DNA of 64,000 nt from Nigrospora sphaerica (lineage: Eukaryota > Ascomycota > Sordariomycetes > Amphisphaeriales > Apiosporaceae): NCBI GenBank assembly GCA_018287875.1, contig JAGVVL010000015.1, forward strand, positions 3,224,001 to 3,288,000. The letters run 5' to 3'. The first letter of the stretch is position 1. Every line of letters starts with the position of its first letter. Below the pieces are notes generated by a model. It saw nothing but the letters and a program-made list of their open reading frames with translations, searched no databases and was not told the DNA's origin. Both the position numbers and the translations under genes were made by a program. Of the stretch, positions 23,543-35,985 are shown piece after piece.

Positions 23543-26500
23543 ATGGCGCCCTCACCCCCCGACCTAAGTTCCTCGACGAACACGGTTGACGACGCGGCCA
23601 ACCGCCGGAGGCTGAGCAAGAAGCTTCGTAAGAAGCGAAGAGAGGCCCATCAACCCACCATGGAGTTACCAAACCACCTCCGCGACGCCGATGCTGAAGG
23701 GGAGGAGGACCTGGTGCCTCAGACCAACAACGCCATGTTCATGCACATGAACCAGTCCATCTTCGGCCTGTTTGGCGCCGCCTGTTCCAACGTCGACTTC
23801 CACAACCGGTTCGAGGACCAGTCGAGCGAAGACGAGGACGCCGAAGCGCCAGAGGTGCCAAAGACCGCCACCAACCGCCAAGAGCACATTTACGAGCCTC
23901 AACCGAAAGGCAAAGAGCCTAGCGAGGACCCGCTTTCCAGATCACAGTTTCTCAAAAAGAGCTCGTCAGATAATACGGGCGAGAGAAAGCACAAGCGCCG
24001 CATTTCGGGCAGTCTACTCAAGTCGCTCCCCCAATTACCCTCTCGGCTGGTCGCGCGGTCGAAGTCTAAGTCATCCAGGTCCAAGTATAAAAGCCAGCCG
24101 GTCCAGGAGGAGGACGGCCCAAACGATGGCCGTCCTCATGCCAACTTGCCTATAGACGATGCCCCGGAGCGCAAATCCTCCGACGCCGGGACCCCTTCCA
24201 GAGGTGGCCCGCGATCGTTGGCACCCGTCATGAGCAGGATGCTGGAGGCCAGAGCTGAGATGTCGTCGAGACCGAGCTTCGATCTGGACAGGTTGATGGG
24301 CGATCAGCGAGGCGCAAACGCAGCGGGCGAAGAGGGCCCCAGTGAGCTTGCCACGACCGTCCGAGACATATTCGAGCTCGACGAGCCCGAGGAAGTCATA
24401 GCAGGTAGGCCACCTCCTGTGCGCGCGCCCGATCGGTCACCGTACTGACGTATGTAACAGAATATCCCTGCTGGCTGTTGCAGAGCGTGCTTGTGGATGG
24501 ATACATGTACATCACGAGCAAGCACATTTGTTTCTGGGCGTACCTACCCAAGAAGGCAGTAAGCAGGCCTCTTTCTTCCTGCTGCGACTCGTTTCTGACA
24601 AGTTCATCCAGGACCAAGTTGCCAAGTCTGGCTATCTCTCCAAGAGCGGTAAACGGACCTCAAAACAGAACCGTTACTGGTTCCGCCTCAAGGGTGACGT
24701 CTTGTCGTATTACCACGACGCGACGAACCTCTACTCCCCCCATGGCCAGATCGACTTGCGATATGGAATCTCGGCCGAAATCATCGACAGGGACAAGGAG
24801 GGTGTGCACTTCGACGTTACCACCGACGAGCGCACATACCATTTCAAAGCCGACAGCGCACCGAGCGCCAAGGAATGGGTCAAAAGTATCCAGCGCGTCA
24901 TTTTCCGCTCACACAACGATGGTGACAGCGTCAAGATTTCATTACCCATCGGCAATGTCCTTGATATCGAAGAGACACGCATGATGAACCTGGACTTTGC
25001 AGATACCGTCAAGATCCGCGTCATTGACAACGACGAGACGTATGCTGTCGATGAGGTAAGCGTTAAGGTCGAGATATCTCGCGGGAACAGCTCAAGGTGC
25101 TAACTTCACAGTACTTCTTCTCATTCTTCAGCTTTGGCCAGGAAGCTATTCGCATACTCAAGATATTCATCGAGGACTCGTCAACCGATGACGAAGGGGC
25201 CGACAAACCCCGTACCCTCGAGAGGCACGCCGAGTCCGACGCCTCTGCCCGGCGAAGCGTCGCGAGCACTTCGAGGGTTGGAGCGACTCGTCCAAGTAGC
25301 GAGCTCAAGCCAGTCAAGGTCCGCGAAAATGTCAAGGCAACCCTGGCGCCCATGTCTCCGACAAGCCCTCAGGAATCGGGCGTCCGAGCCAGCGGCGAGT
25401 TTAGCAGGACCAGTTTTGACGCCTTCAAGCGGTTCGGCAGACGCAGTCTGGACGCGTCACCCCATCGGAGCTTTAGTGCGGGCCGGGCGCGCAGCAAATC
25501 GGGCGCTCGTGCTGCCCAGGGCCACTCCGAGAAGGAGTCTACCGACTCTTACGTCCAGTCCATGGAGGATCCTAGCCTGTCTAACATCATGACCTCGTCC
25601 AATGAGGAGCCTTCGGCGAGCCAGATACTGAGAGGAAGCGAAGTTTTTCACAAGCCCATACTCCAGCGCCGGTCTACGTCGTTGTCCCGTGATGGTCTTC
25701 ACAGCAGAGCTTCCGATCCCGCCAGCCCACATCGCCACTCTCAAGACGCTGCGTTTGACCATCCACGCCACGCGGCCACCACCGGCCACGTTGCGGATGC
25801 AGGATCAGGCGAGACCCAGGCGCAGGGCCCAACCCTGCAAGATATTGCCAAAATGGGGACATATCCCCTGCAACGGGCGGGGCTGTTCGCCGGCTATTTG
25901 AACCGAACGAGCCGACAGGTAGGCAGTCTTCTTGCCACCGAGTCCATGGGCTACGTGGAGAAGGTCTCGGGCATGTGGAAAGGTGGGCGCAAGCATTACA
26001 ACGACCAGGCGGATACCAAACCCGACGAGTGCCTGGATCCCGACGACGACGAGACGGACACCAAGGAGGCCAACGAGCGATTCCGCGCTCACTTTGCCCT
26101 GCCCGAGTCGGAGAAGCTGCAAGCGACATATTTCTGCCATATGACCAGCGTCTTGCCCCTCTACGGCAAGATATATCTCAGCGACCGCCACTTCTGCTTC
26201 CGAAGTCTCATTTTGGGCACGCGCAAGAAAATCATCCTGCCCATCGCCCATATCGAGACGGTAGACAAGGAGAAGGGGTTCCGGTTTGGTTACCAGGGCC
26301 TCGTGGTGGTCATACGGGGCCACGAGGAGCTCTTCTTTGAGTTTGGCCAGGCGGTGGTGCGAGACGACTGCGCTATCACACTCCTGCAGAACCTCGAGCG
26401 TTCGCGCTACATCCGCGAATCCCAGTTCATTGGCAAGGACGAGCAGGAGCAAGCCAACGATGCTCTGGCCGAGCGGGAGAAGCTCCAGGCGGCGCGTCTG

Positions 26501-28245
26501 CATGAGCATCCCGAGCATGAACTCCAACTGCCGCACAAGCCCATGATGCTGAACGATGACGCGCCTACAATCTTTTTCGACGATCCGAAGGCCTCCTTTG
26601 TCAACTTCAAGCCGCAAAAGTCGATGCGCATTACCTGCCTGACCATCGGATCACGGGGTGACGTGCAGCCTTATATTGCCTTGTGCAAGGGCCTCATCGC
26701 CGATGGCCACAAGACCAAGATTGCCACGCACCCCGAGTTCCAGCAATGGATTGAGAGCCACGGTATCGAGTTCGCGCCGGTTGGCGGCGACCCGGGTGAG
26801 CTCATGAAGCTTGTCATCGAGCACGGCACGTTCAGCGTGGGCTTCTTCAAGGAGGCCACGGCCTCCTTCCGGCCCTGGCTCGACAACCTCTTGCTGTCAG
26901 CTTGGGAAGCCTGCAAGGGATCCGAGATACTCATCGAGTCGCCGTCGGCCATGGCCGGCATCCACATCGCCGAGGCGCTCTACATTCCCTACTTCCGCGC
27001 CTTCACCATGCCGTGGACTCGTTCCCGCGCTTACCCTCACGCTTTCGTCACCCCGGAGCACAAGATGGGGGGTTTTTACAACTGGTCGACGTACGTCCTC
27101 TTTGACAACCTGATGTGGCAATTCACTTCACGGCAGGTCAACAAGTGGCGGACCAAGACTTTGCAACTCCCCGCGACCAACCTGGAGCGGATGCAGCCCA
27201 ACAAGGTCCCCTTCTTCTACAACTTCTCGCCGTCGGTTGTTCCCCCTCCGGTGGACTACTCGGACTGGATCCGCGTGACGGGCTACTGGTTCCTGGACGA
27301 GGGCAAAGACTGGACACCGCCCGAGGCTCTCGCCAACTTCATCCGGAAGGCCAGGGACGATGGGAAGAAACTGGTCTACATTGGCTTTGGCTCCATCATT
27401 GTGCCGGACGTGGTTAAGATGACACAAGACGTTATCGATGCTGTCCTTAAGGCGGACGTGCGTTGCGTCCTCAGCAAGGGTTGGTCCGACCGCGCGAACA
27501 AGACGGAAGCGGAGCTTGAGAAGGAGCCGGAAGAGCCAGAGTTACCGGCCGAGATCTTCCAGATCCAGAGCGCACCGCACGACTGGCTTTTCGCACAGAT
27601 GGACGCCGCGGCCCACCACGGAGGTGCTGGTACTACGGGGGCCAGTCTCCGCGCTGGCATCCCCACCATAATCAGGCCCTTCTTCGGGGACCAGTTCTTC
27701 TATGGCAACAGGGTTGAAGACCTAGGCGTGGGCATTGCGCTCAAGAAATGGGGGCCCGTCAACTTCGCCCGGGCTCTGTGGGAAGCCACCCACAGCGAAC
27801 GCATGATCTCCAAGGCTCGGGTTCTGGGCGAGTCCATCCGCGCGGTTCGTTGCCCCCCCCCTGGTGATTGATTGGTATTGACATGTTGCTTACTCGACTA
27901 CAGGAGGACGGCGTGGCGACGGCCATTCAGTGCATGTACCGCGACCTTGAGTACGCGCGAAAGCTCAGCACGGATAAATCCAAAAACCGCAAGCCCGTAG
28001 CGCCCGCGGCCAACAGCGTCGAGTCCCCGGAGCACAGCATGAACGAGCCCACCATTTACGATGATGATGATGTCGAAGAGAGCTGGACGTTTATCGCCGG
28101 GGACGACTTCAATCCCAACTTGGTGGTGAAGAAAGACGCACCGGCCGAGGCCGAGGTTGGTCTCACCGACGGCCAGAAGACATCCCTGGGAAGCCGAGTT
28201 CTTGGGGGTTCGCCCAAGCCGGCCGCCACGACGTCCAAGGCTTAG
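23543..28245 (+). CDS. ATG26: Sterol 3-beta-glucosyltransferase Atg26 (5 exons)
   Basis: Exons 23543-24404, 24461-24558, 24612-25055, 25112-27844 and 27904-28245 (introns 53-59 nt) give 1492 residues. The order matches Atg26/UGT51: disordered basic N-terminus; first GRAM domain ending in exon 2 ([21 protein letters not shown]); PH domain from about residue 325 ([11 protein letters not shown]); Ser-rich linker; second GRAM near 788-850; GT-B glycosyltransferase from about 974 ([20 protein letters not shown]); and the UDP-sugar site with [19 protein letters not shown] near 1303. The enzyme moves glucose from UDP-glucose to ergosterol on membranes. The GRAM and PH parts bind phosphoinositides, and in some fungi the protein is needed for pexophagy. 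Exon joins fall where fungal orthologs are continuous. All catalytic blocks are intact; a variable acidic C-terminal tail follows. Confidence 0.95.
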
Positions 28246-29947
28246 AGAGCGGGCGTCAAACCAGGGGATTCGCCAGGTCACTCTGGCGGTTTGCAGATTG
28301 GCTCACTGTACGGGTCTGGCAGCGAGGACTCGATCGTCCACGTGGAAAATACTCGGGACACACAAAGAGCTTCCGGTACCACGACGGCGACGCAACGCCC
28401 CGAGAGCGCAGGTGGCACAGAGAGGAGGTCGATTTGGAAACGAGTTTGGTCCAGACTCACCTAGCTGGTGAAAAAGCCCGTCAGGTGGCGCCGGAGATGG
28501 TTGGCATAGCCGTCACTTTGGCTTGCAGTCTTTAGCCCCGAGCGACAGCTCCTCATTCTGCGATTCTCCCAACCTTGCTTGACCGCAGCCTGGCACTCGG
28601 GCGTGGCTGCGTCTTGCATTGACGCGGGGCGGCGGCGGGGGGGGGGGGGCGCTTCGATTCAAGCCGGTTTTGATCTATCTCGTTTGTTACGATGGCTTGC
28701 AGTTGCTGGGTTATGGCAGGGCTAGCACGTTCCAGCAGGCATACACATTTATGAGAGCAAGCGGCATGGGCGTTTCAGGATTGCCGTTTTTTTTTTCTTT
28801 CTTCTTTTTTTTTTCCTTCCGGGTCGGCCTTCGCGTGCTGCTCCGTGACGCCCACGATGATGCTGTTAATGAAGGGTTGGCAGGGCGGACAAAGAATGGC
28901 GCGCGGAAGAACGGCGGGCAGCCAAGGTGGTCTCGGGACATGAATCCCGTTTCCTGCGTATAGTTAAGCCACTCGGTTTTAATATCTGTTTGTTTCCATC
29001 AGGATGCCTTGTGACGGGGCGGGGGCCATGGGACTGCAGGCACCATTATACGGAGGGGAAACGGCATTCCTCGATGTCCCGGGGGTCGCGTGGCGTTGAA
29101 GGGGGGCATGGACTGATGATTAGACAACCAGCACGCAGTATTTGCATAGATTGTAGCGTTAATGCACATAATTGGCACGAAGGGCGGCTCCCACACGCAA
29201 GCAGCGCGTCTTCGGCTATCGCCAGTCCGTCGTACGCCGTTCCCCTCGGGGTCTAACGTAGTTTGTCCGAGAGGGAGATCAGAAGGTACTTGGTGTACTT
29301 TTTGGTGTAGGATGAGTACTGCATGAGCTCATCAGAGAGTGGCACCCATACTTTCACCTATGGGTCCCCCACGTTGCACTCAGGGCTATAGCTGAAAATG
29401 GGCCCGCCGGTTCCGAAGACGGGGGGGCTTTTTCCTAAGAGGGTGGATGCGGTCAGGAAAGCCGACCCATGGTTTCCACTCTGCCAACAAGAAATGCGCG
29501 CTGAAAGCTCCCAAATGGTGCGGGTCGGCGCTGTCGCCCTTCTTGGTCATTAACCCCATCGGCACAAGCCCGACGGAGCCCGGGCGCCGAAATGGGGAGA
29601 CCCAAGGCGCCCTTTCCCCGCTGGCACGAAATCTTATCAATCAAATCAGTCCATTTTCGAGGCTTTTTCTCCATCACCACCACTACCACTACCGAAGCCG
29701 GGAGGGGGAGAACCAAGCCGGGCCTGTTTTTCTCGTAAACCCACTCGCTCCCACGCTTCCGGCCTTCTCCGCCGCCAAGGCCCAGGCTGGGAACGGGGGG
29801 GGGGGGCGAGGGAGAGTCCTGCATAAAAGGCCACGAGGGCCGTCTTCCCCCTTTCCCCTCGCGTAGACCGGAGTGGACTTGATTTCATAGCCTGAGTTGG
29901 GTCGCGCGCAGGAAACAGCCGTCCAGTTCAGCAGCCAGCACTCGACC
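28246..29947. other. Intergenic region, Atg26 to MFS transporter
   Basis: About 1.7 kb with the 3' end of Atg26 and the promoter of the transporter. It contains a G homopolymer (about 28637-28650) and two T-rich runs (about 28787-28816), places where length may be misassembled. No gene is supported. Confidence 0.55.
29821..29830 (+). promoter_or_regulatory. TATA-like element upstream of the MFS transporter gene
   Basis: GCATAAAAGG lies about 120 bases before the ATG, in the usual range for a fungal TATA box. Supported by sequence and spacing only. Confidence 0.35.
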
Positions 29948-31995
29948 ATGCCGGACGAAACCCGGGCCGAGAAACCCGAGGGCCGGGACAAGGAGCCCTC
30001 CAGCGTCGTGGTGGCCGCGACCGAGGGCGGCAGCGAAGCGGGCGCGACGACGGAAACCGAGGGCAAGGGCGGGCCGGACGCGGCGGCCGGGCGCGGGGCG
30101 GCGGACGACGAGGCGGACGAGGCGGACGAGAAGCCGCCGCCGCCGTGGCGGTGGAAGCTGGCGGCCGTGGTGCTCATCACGCTGATCCGGTTCGGGGGCT
30201 CGTGGAGCAACGGCATCACGGGGGCCATGAAATCGACCATCAAGCGCGAGCTGCACATCAACAACCGGCAGTACGCGCTGCTCGACGCGAGCGAGGACTT
30301 CATGGCGACGGTGCTCATGGCCGGCGTGGGCCTGCTGACGGACCGGCTCGGGGGCGCCGGCGCGCTGCTCTGGGGCAACGCCGTCTACTCGCTGGGCTCC
30401 ATCGCCGTGGCGGCGGCGGCGCAGACGCGGTCCTACCCGGCCATGGTGGGCGGGCGCATCGTGCTCGCCCTCGGCGACATCGCCACCCAGGTGGCCCAGT
30501 ACCAGGTCTTCTCGGCCTGGTTCGCGCCCGGCCGCGGCTTCGCCGCCACCCTCGGCCTCGAGCTCACCTTCTCCAAGCTCGGCGCCCTCGCCGGCACCGC
30601 CTCGGCCAACGCCATCGCCCGCGCCACCGGCGACTTCGCCTGGGTCTACTGGGTCGCCGTTTTCGTCAACCTCTTCACAAACGCCGCCTCGTTGGCCTAC
30701 TGGGCCTTTTCCCGCGCCTCGGTCGGCAAGTTTGGGAGCGTCGTCGATCCCGCCTCGGGCGTACGTCATGCCCTTGTTTTCCCCCTCCCCCGACGTTCCG
30801 TGCTCACGCTTTGCCACAGGAGCGCCTCCGCCACAAGGCCAAACGCCTCGACGTGGCCAAGGTGGCGCGCATGCCCTGGCCGTTTTGGTGCGTCCTGCTC
30901 TTCTCGCTCTTCGCGACGAGCACCGCCATCGTCTTCAAGCAGAACGCCACCGAGCTGGCCGAGCAGCGCTTCAAAATCTCGGCCGTTACGGCCGGCTGGT
31001 ACGCCGCCCTCAGCCAGTACGCCGGCTTCTTCGTCGTGCCCCTTGTCGCCGTCTTTATCGACGTTTACGGCCAGCGCATCACCTTGAGTAAGGATCCCCC
31101 CTCCCCGCCTTTCCCCCCGGGGCCCCTTTCGGGGGGAAACGGATGAGGTAACGCGTCGTGAGACGGGACGGCTGACACCGGGGACCTCTTCTCCAGTGGT
31201 CATCTGCGGCGTTGGCACCTTTCTCTCCATGGCGCTCGTGCAATGGGCTGGCGCCGTCACCGGCACCGCCGCCGCCTTTGGCATCTTCGCCATCGTCTCG
31301 TCCTACAGCCCCACCGTCATCATCGACGGCATCCGGACCTCGTTGCTGCACCAGACCGACTTTGGCACCGCCTACGCCCTCAAGATCATCATGAACAACT
31401 CGTACGTCACCCGCCCTTTCTTTACTCTGCTTCTCCCGCCGCCCCGCTTTATTCTTTGACCCGAAATCCCCCGAGGAGGCGGAGGACAAGAGCCGTTCCC
31501 TTTCCTCCGCTCATCTTACCAGCCCCCCACCCCCGAAAGAAAAGTAAAGACCGTCCCGAACTAACGCGCCGCAGAATCAACATCATCGTCCGCCTCCTGG
31601 CCGGCGCCCTGCAGGACGCCGACGACAACGCCTACGACCGCGTCGTCGTGCTCTACCTCGTACTGGCGGGCGGGTCACTGGTTGTGTCGCTGGCCCTGGC
31701 AGCCCTGGCGACCTGCGCTGTCGACCTCGGCCTGCTGCAGTGGAGCCGGCGGCGGCGCACGCGCGACGCTGACGTCGTCGCCGCCTGCCGCGCCCGCTTT
31801 TTCGCCGAAGCTGACGCCGGCGCCGACGGCAACGAGACCGGCAACGAGACGGGCGGCCACGGCGGGGCCGGGGCGGGCCGTCGGAACCGCGTCCTCTCGC
31901 GCGTCGCCCTCGCCCTCCTCGGCCTGCTGCTGCTCGGCGGCTGGGCCGCCTACATCTGGAGCGCCGTCACGGGATCACGCCAAAAGAAAGGATAG
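29948..31995 (+). CDS. MFS transporter, possibly MFSD1-like (4 exons)
   Basis: Exons 29948-30760, 30820-31087, 31197-31401 and 31575-31995 give 568 residues; introns are 59, 109, 109+ and 173 nt class sizes, with GTACGT, GTAAGG and GTACGT donors. The start is the first ATG; the frame extends further left only through a TTG. An acidic disordered N-terminus of about 65 residues precedes twelve hydrophobic segments: six in exon 1, two in exon 2, two in exon 3 and two in exon 4. A Gly-rich GGRIVLALGDIATQVAQYQV helix corresponds to helix 4 of MFS proteins, and LLTDRLGG to the loop between helices 2 and 3. The overall pattern recalls the lysosomal MFSD1 group, but I cannot separate this from other single-gene MFS families. 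The substrate is unknown. An Arg-rich loop separates the last two helices. Confidence 0.82.
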
Positions 31996-33579
31996 CCGTC
32001 GCGCGGTCGCGGTAAAAAAGAAAAAGCGGGGGGCCCGAGGCCGCTTGGGGATCCCGTCGGTCGTCCCTTCGCTCCGGTAGAGAACGGAGACGAGCAGGCA
32101 CCTGATTAATGGAATAGGGTGTGTACTTGCCAGGCCGCCGAAGCACGGGGGCATGCGGCCTCGGCGAGATGCGCCCAGCTCCTCTTTCAAGCGCGGGACG
32201 CCTAGGGCGGCCCCGGAATAATATATCGAAATTTGGAAACCCATCCGGGACATCTCCTGCACGTACGCGATCTGTAGAGATACGCGCCGCGGAGGTCACG
32301 GTACCGGCTGCGGACGATGTTGACCTGACAACCTGTCGGACTGACAACATGTCGGCCTGTCAACCTGTCAACCTGTCTGCCCTTCAGCGCTAGTGGGGGT
32401 GCGTGGGCGGATGTGTTTGCCTACCCAAGCGCCCATGGAAAAGAAATACCTCTCGCCCCGCGGTGGCGCCAGCCCCTCAAGCTTCTGGCGGCGCCTTCCG
32501 CAGCCTCCGCCACGGGGACGCGGTTGGGAACGGCGGCGCACTAGTGGGGCATCTGGCCAACATTCCAGAACACTGGGTGAGGGAAACTGCAACTTTTATT
32601 CCCATCACTCTCCCGGACACGCGCTATGGGGGGCGCCCTCCCTCTCACGCCTCGGCGGGGGGGAAGGGGGACATATCCCGTGACGTCGCTAGTGACGGCA
32701 CGCGGGTCTTTGGCCCAGCTAAGGAAGCCGGGGGGGGGGTTTACCGCATGGCCCGGTGGGAAGTGAGGCCCAAGGTCGGTAACCATGCGTGCCGAAGAGT
32801 CACAGCCGCGCGGGCTGCGCGGGCTGCGCCATTTCTTCGAAGCGGGCCACATGTCCTTCAGCGGGCTTCCCAACATTTTTTGCGCACGGCCAGGTGTTGC
32901 CTCTGGTCTACCTGCTTGAAGCAGGCGATGGGGGAAACTCAAGTACGGGGATGGGTTGTCGATAGCGTGAGTGGTAGGTAAAGCGGCAGGCAGATTTCAT
33001 GTTGCACCGCGGAACTATCAAATCCTCGTCGTTTCTCCCTTGCTCCCGAGGCCCGTGCCTGCTTCTTAAAAGGATTGAAAAGTAGCGATACTGCCCACTT
33101 CCAAAGAAAACTCTTATGGGAAGTGACTATCGTTGCGACTCGAACCCCCCTAGGCCAGGCATGTGACGGGCGGGAAGGGGATAGTCTATTCCGTCCTTCC
33201 GTGGCTTCACGGCGTAGAAGAGGGGCGTTTGCTCACCGAGAGGCTGTTGGTCGTTGGATAAGTATTTTCTTGAAACGGGACATTGGAAGTCGGTCAGCTA
33301 GTCCGTTGCCTGAGTGCCTGAAGTAGGGGATGTGTGCAAGTAACAAAGTACGTAGGGTCTCTCGTGCGTGGTACTTCCCACTTACAGTGACTGTATACCC
33401 ATCACACACCGTACTGTTTTGTTGGGAGCTCGATCGATATCGAACCCTTCTTGCATAAGAGGCTGCTTACAACCACTGGTATGGGTTGGGTTTTCAAACC
33501 ATTGCTCCCCTTTCCCCCATCTTGTGCCCACTGAGGCCACACCTCATACTTACACATCAGGTGCAATATCCACGCCACG
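31996..33579. other. Intergenic region, MFS transporter to F-box-like gene
   Basis: About 1.6 kb with no supported coding region. A short tandem run of ACCTGTC-type units (ACAACCTGTCGGACTGACAACATGTCGGCCTGTCAACCTGTC) lies at about 32325-32375. A short Arg/Ser-rich open frame at 32403-32981 lacks any domain. Confidence 0.55.
32328..32377. repeat. Imperfect short tandem repeat (CAACCTGTC / CAACATGTC units)
   Basis: About five degenerate 9-14-base units ending in TGTC follow each other in non-coding DNA. Confidence 0.7.
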
Positions 33580-34632
33580 ATGAGAACGCCGCTGTTCTTG
33601 CCTGCGTCGGACATCGTCCCTAACTCTTACTGGCCCACCTACAGCCGGTTCAAGGAGAAGACGTGGGATGCTGAGCTGCTGCCGGCCCAGGCGGGTCTGG
33701 GCGTGCTCGGAGCCACTCTGACCCCCGAGATTTTGCACATGATCCTGGCCCAGATGGACATAAGCACGCTCTTGGCCTTTTTCCGTGTCAACCGGCACGC
33801 CGGACAGTTGATCCGGTCCCTTGCCCTCTACCGGTGCGTCCGGCAGCACGCGTCGGCGGCGTGGCACGAGATCCTGCGCATCCGCGCGGGACGCTGGGTC
33901 ACGCTGGCGAATCTCTACGACGCGCTGTGTGATGACAAGTGCGACGGGTGCAGCAACTTCGGCTCCTTCGTCTACCTGCTGCGGTGCAAGCGCGTCTGCT
34001 GGTCCTGCGTGGTGAACCGGGCCGGCTACCGACCGCTGCCCTATCACCTGGCCTGCCGCGTCTACGGCTTGCACGGCCGCCCCGACGCCATGGGTGCGCT
34101 GCCGCGCATGCGCCACGTCCGGGAGCGGCCCGGCTGGCGGCCCGGCCGTGAAGCCCCGCCCGTTCTCGTCGACGCCCACACGGCCCAGCACGCTGGCAGT
34201 GCCGTCCACGGCGGCGTCGACGCCCGGGACCGGTTCGCGGCGTACAAGTGGAACCGCGAAGAAAAGCCGTGCACCGACGGGTCACACCTCAGCCTGCCGC
34301 GCTGCCCTCAGATGCCGCACTTTGGTAAGTGGACGCCGGAGCTGGTCGACACGTACGAGAAAGGACCGGCCAGCCTGTATCTCTGGGCCGCCCTCGTCCC
34401 TGTTCCGTACTTTGACAAAGTCAGGAGGACAGAGGAATGGGGGTTTTGGTGCCGAGCCTGCCAGCGTTCGCCGGAGTACAGCTATAGCGATCACGTCTAT
34501 ACCCCCGAGATGTTTGAGCGGCATCTGGAGGAATACGGACCGGTTGAGAACGGCAAGCACCAACCCCAAACAGGCCGTGGGGGCTATCATGGCCGTCTTG
34601 TAGGCGAGAAAGCAACCTTCGATGGAACGTAA
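33580..34632 (+). CDS. F-box-like protein with Cys-rich zinc-binding region
   Basis: A single exon of 350 residues. An F-box-like helix set lies at about 47-82 (TPEILHMILAQMDISTLLAF, then RVNRHAGQLIRS). Just after it comes a cysteine cluster with Cys117, Cys121, Cys124, Cys136, Cys140 and Cys143, spaced like two CxxxC/CxxC zinc ligands, and near the C-terminus a further CxxC (WCRAC). Many filamentous fungi have families of such F-box plus Cys-knuckle proteins; F-box proteins usually bring substrates to SCF ubiquitin ligases through Skp1. Skp1 binding and the substrate are inferences and unknowns here. The stop lies inside GTAAGC, a good donor sequence, so a further exon after 34629 cannot be excluded. 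No neighbour suggests a pathway. Confidence 0.78.
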   Translation: MRTPLFLPASDIVPNSYWPTYSRFKEKTWDAELLPAQAGLGVLGATLTPEILHMILAQMDISTLLAFFRVNRHAGQLIRSLALYRCVRQHASAAWHEILRIRAGRWVTLANLYDALCDDKCDGCSNFGSFVYLLRCKRVCWSCVVNRAGYRPLPYHLACRVYGLHGRPDAMGALPRMRHVRERPGWRPGREAPPVLVDAHTAQHAGSAVHGGVDARDRFAAYKWNREEKPCTDGSHLSLPRCPQMPHFGKWTPELVDTYEKGPASLYLWAALVPVPYFDKVRRTEEWGFWCRACQRSPEYSYSDHVYTPEMFERHLEEYGPVENGKHQPQTGRGGYHGRLVGEKATFDGT

Positions 34633-35985
34633 GCCACGCCGTCCGGTGCATGACCTGCTGGCCTAGACGACAGAGAAGGAAAACCCACCCTGGGAACCTG
34701 TCCCTTCCTTCTCCCCGACTCGGCGCCGTTCCCACGCAACACGTGAGTTGAAATTACCGTGGTGAAGGGTCCGAGGGAGAAAAGACGGCCGGCCTTACCC
34801 TCACCCACTCGCACACCTTCTTCGAGACCTGTCGAAGTCCCTGCTCCGCCAAGTCGACGAGGGCGTCGGCGCCATCCACGCAGAGGCCGCCACGAACAAT
34901 GGGGACGTCGAAGCAATCAGGCCGAGGTAGCCGACACACATGCCGTTGCCACTTTCCAGAAAGGGCCCCAGGCCGTTGCCCCCTCGAGATAGCCCGCCAG
35001 AATGGCCTACACTACAGGCGAGAAGCGGGGGTCCTCGGAAGCGGGCCCGACATGGCGTTCACGGGCTTCCAGCATGGATCGGAAGGCGGAGAGAAGGGGC
35101 CGTCGCAGGCGCTGCATACATACAGCGAGATTGGTGCTTCTGTATGTTACGGGCTCATTGTGACTTGTCGTGGGGTCGACGGATGGTAGAATTGGCACGG
35201 TGGAGTTGGCGGGACACTGAGCATCACCCGTCTCTTTGAGGCAGAGCGGATCTGCATCGTTTCGACCCCACTTTCCCGAAACGTCCACCTCGCCCTTTCC
35301 CCCGGTTTCCCTCCTTTCCTTCAGTGTGCATAGTACGACGTAGTACACCGTATCAATTCGAACCGTCCCAAGCGTTACCCGATGGCTTCCGGATCGCTAT
35401 GCTAGTGCGGCATCAAAGTTATGGTGGCAGGGACGGACAAGCGCCGCACATGCATCCATGCGCACAGCAGTTTCGAACCCCCAAAGGGTCCAACGCCGCC
35501 AAAAGACCTGAAGCAGCAGATAAGCCTGCGCCACGCTTAGGCCCACAGGGTTGCATCACGCTACGGAAGTTAGACGATTCCTACAGCTCGACCACCAGAT
35601 AGATCACCCATGTACTTCATCATGTATACAGACGACGGGGAGGGAAGCGGGCAGGTAATCTCCCTTTGCTCGCTTGGGCATGTGGTCGCGTGACAAGATG
35701 CTCGTAGACGTGGAGCCGCGTCGTGACTTCCTTGTCGGGCAGTTTGGTTCTCATTCGCTGGCAGCAGCGCCTTTCCCCCTCTTATGTGTCACTCACTCAC
35801 TGTCTTACCTGCTATCATAGAAACCCTCCCGTTGGCTGGGGTGTGCAGGGCCTTACAAGACTAGCATCTCCCAGACCTCAAGCTCGACTCCGAATCCAGC
35901 CGGCCTTCACTTCCCTCATTCCCTCGAACTTTGCCAAGCAGGCCGTTTTCGGGCTGTCTCGTCTCGCATCCAAACTTGACTCGAC
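34633..35985. other. Intergenic region, F-box-like gene to PP2C gene
   Basis: About 1.35 kb between two plus-strand genes. No coding, RNA or repeat feature is supported. CT-rich DNA at 35740-35960 precedes the PP2C start and is probably promoter or leader. Confidence 0.55.

Noticed and set aside
33130..33160. Minus-strand GGTTCGAGTCGCA-like stretch resembling a tRNA T-loop
   Set aside because: The flanking bases do not pair as a T stem, and no anticodon or acceptor stem can be built around it.
35465..35500. Minus-strand GGGGGTTCGAAAC resembling a tRNA T-loop
   Set aside because: The stem cannot close, and no other tRNA parts lie at the right distance.
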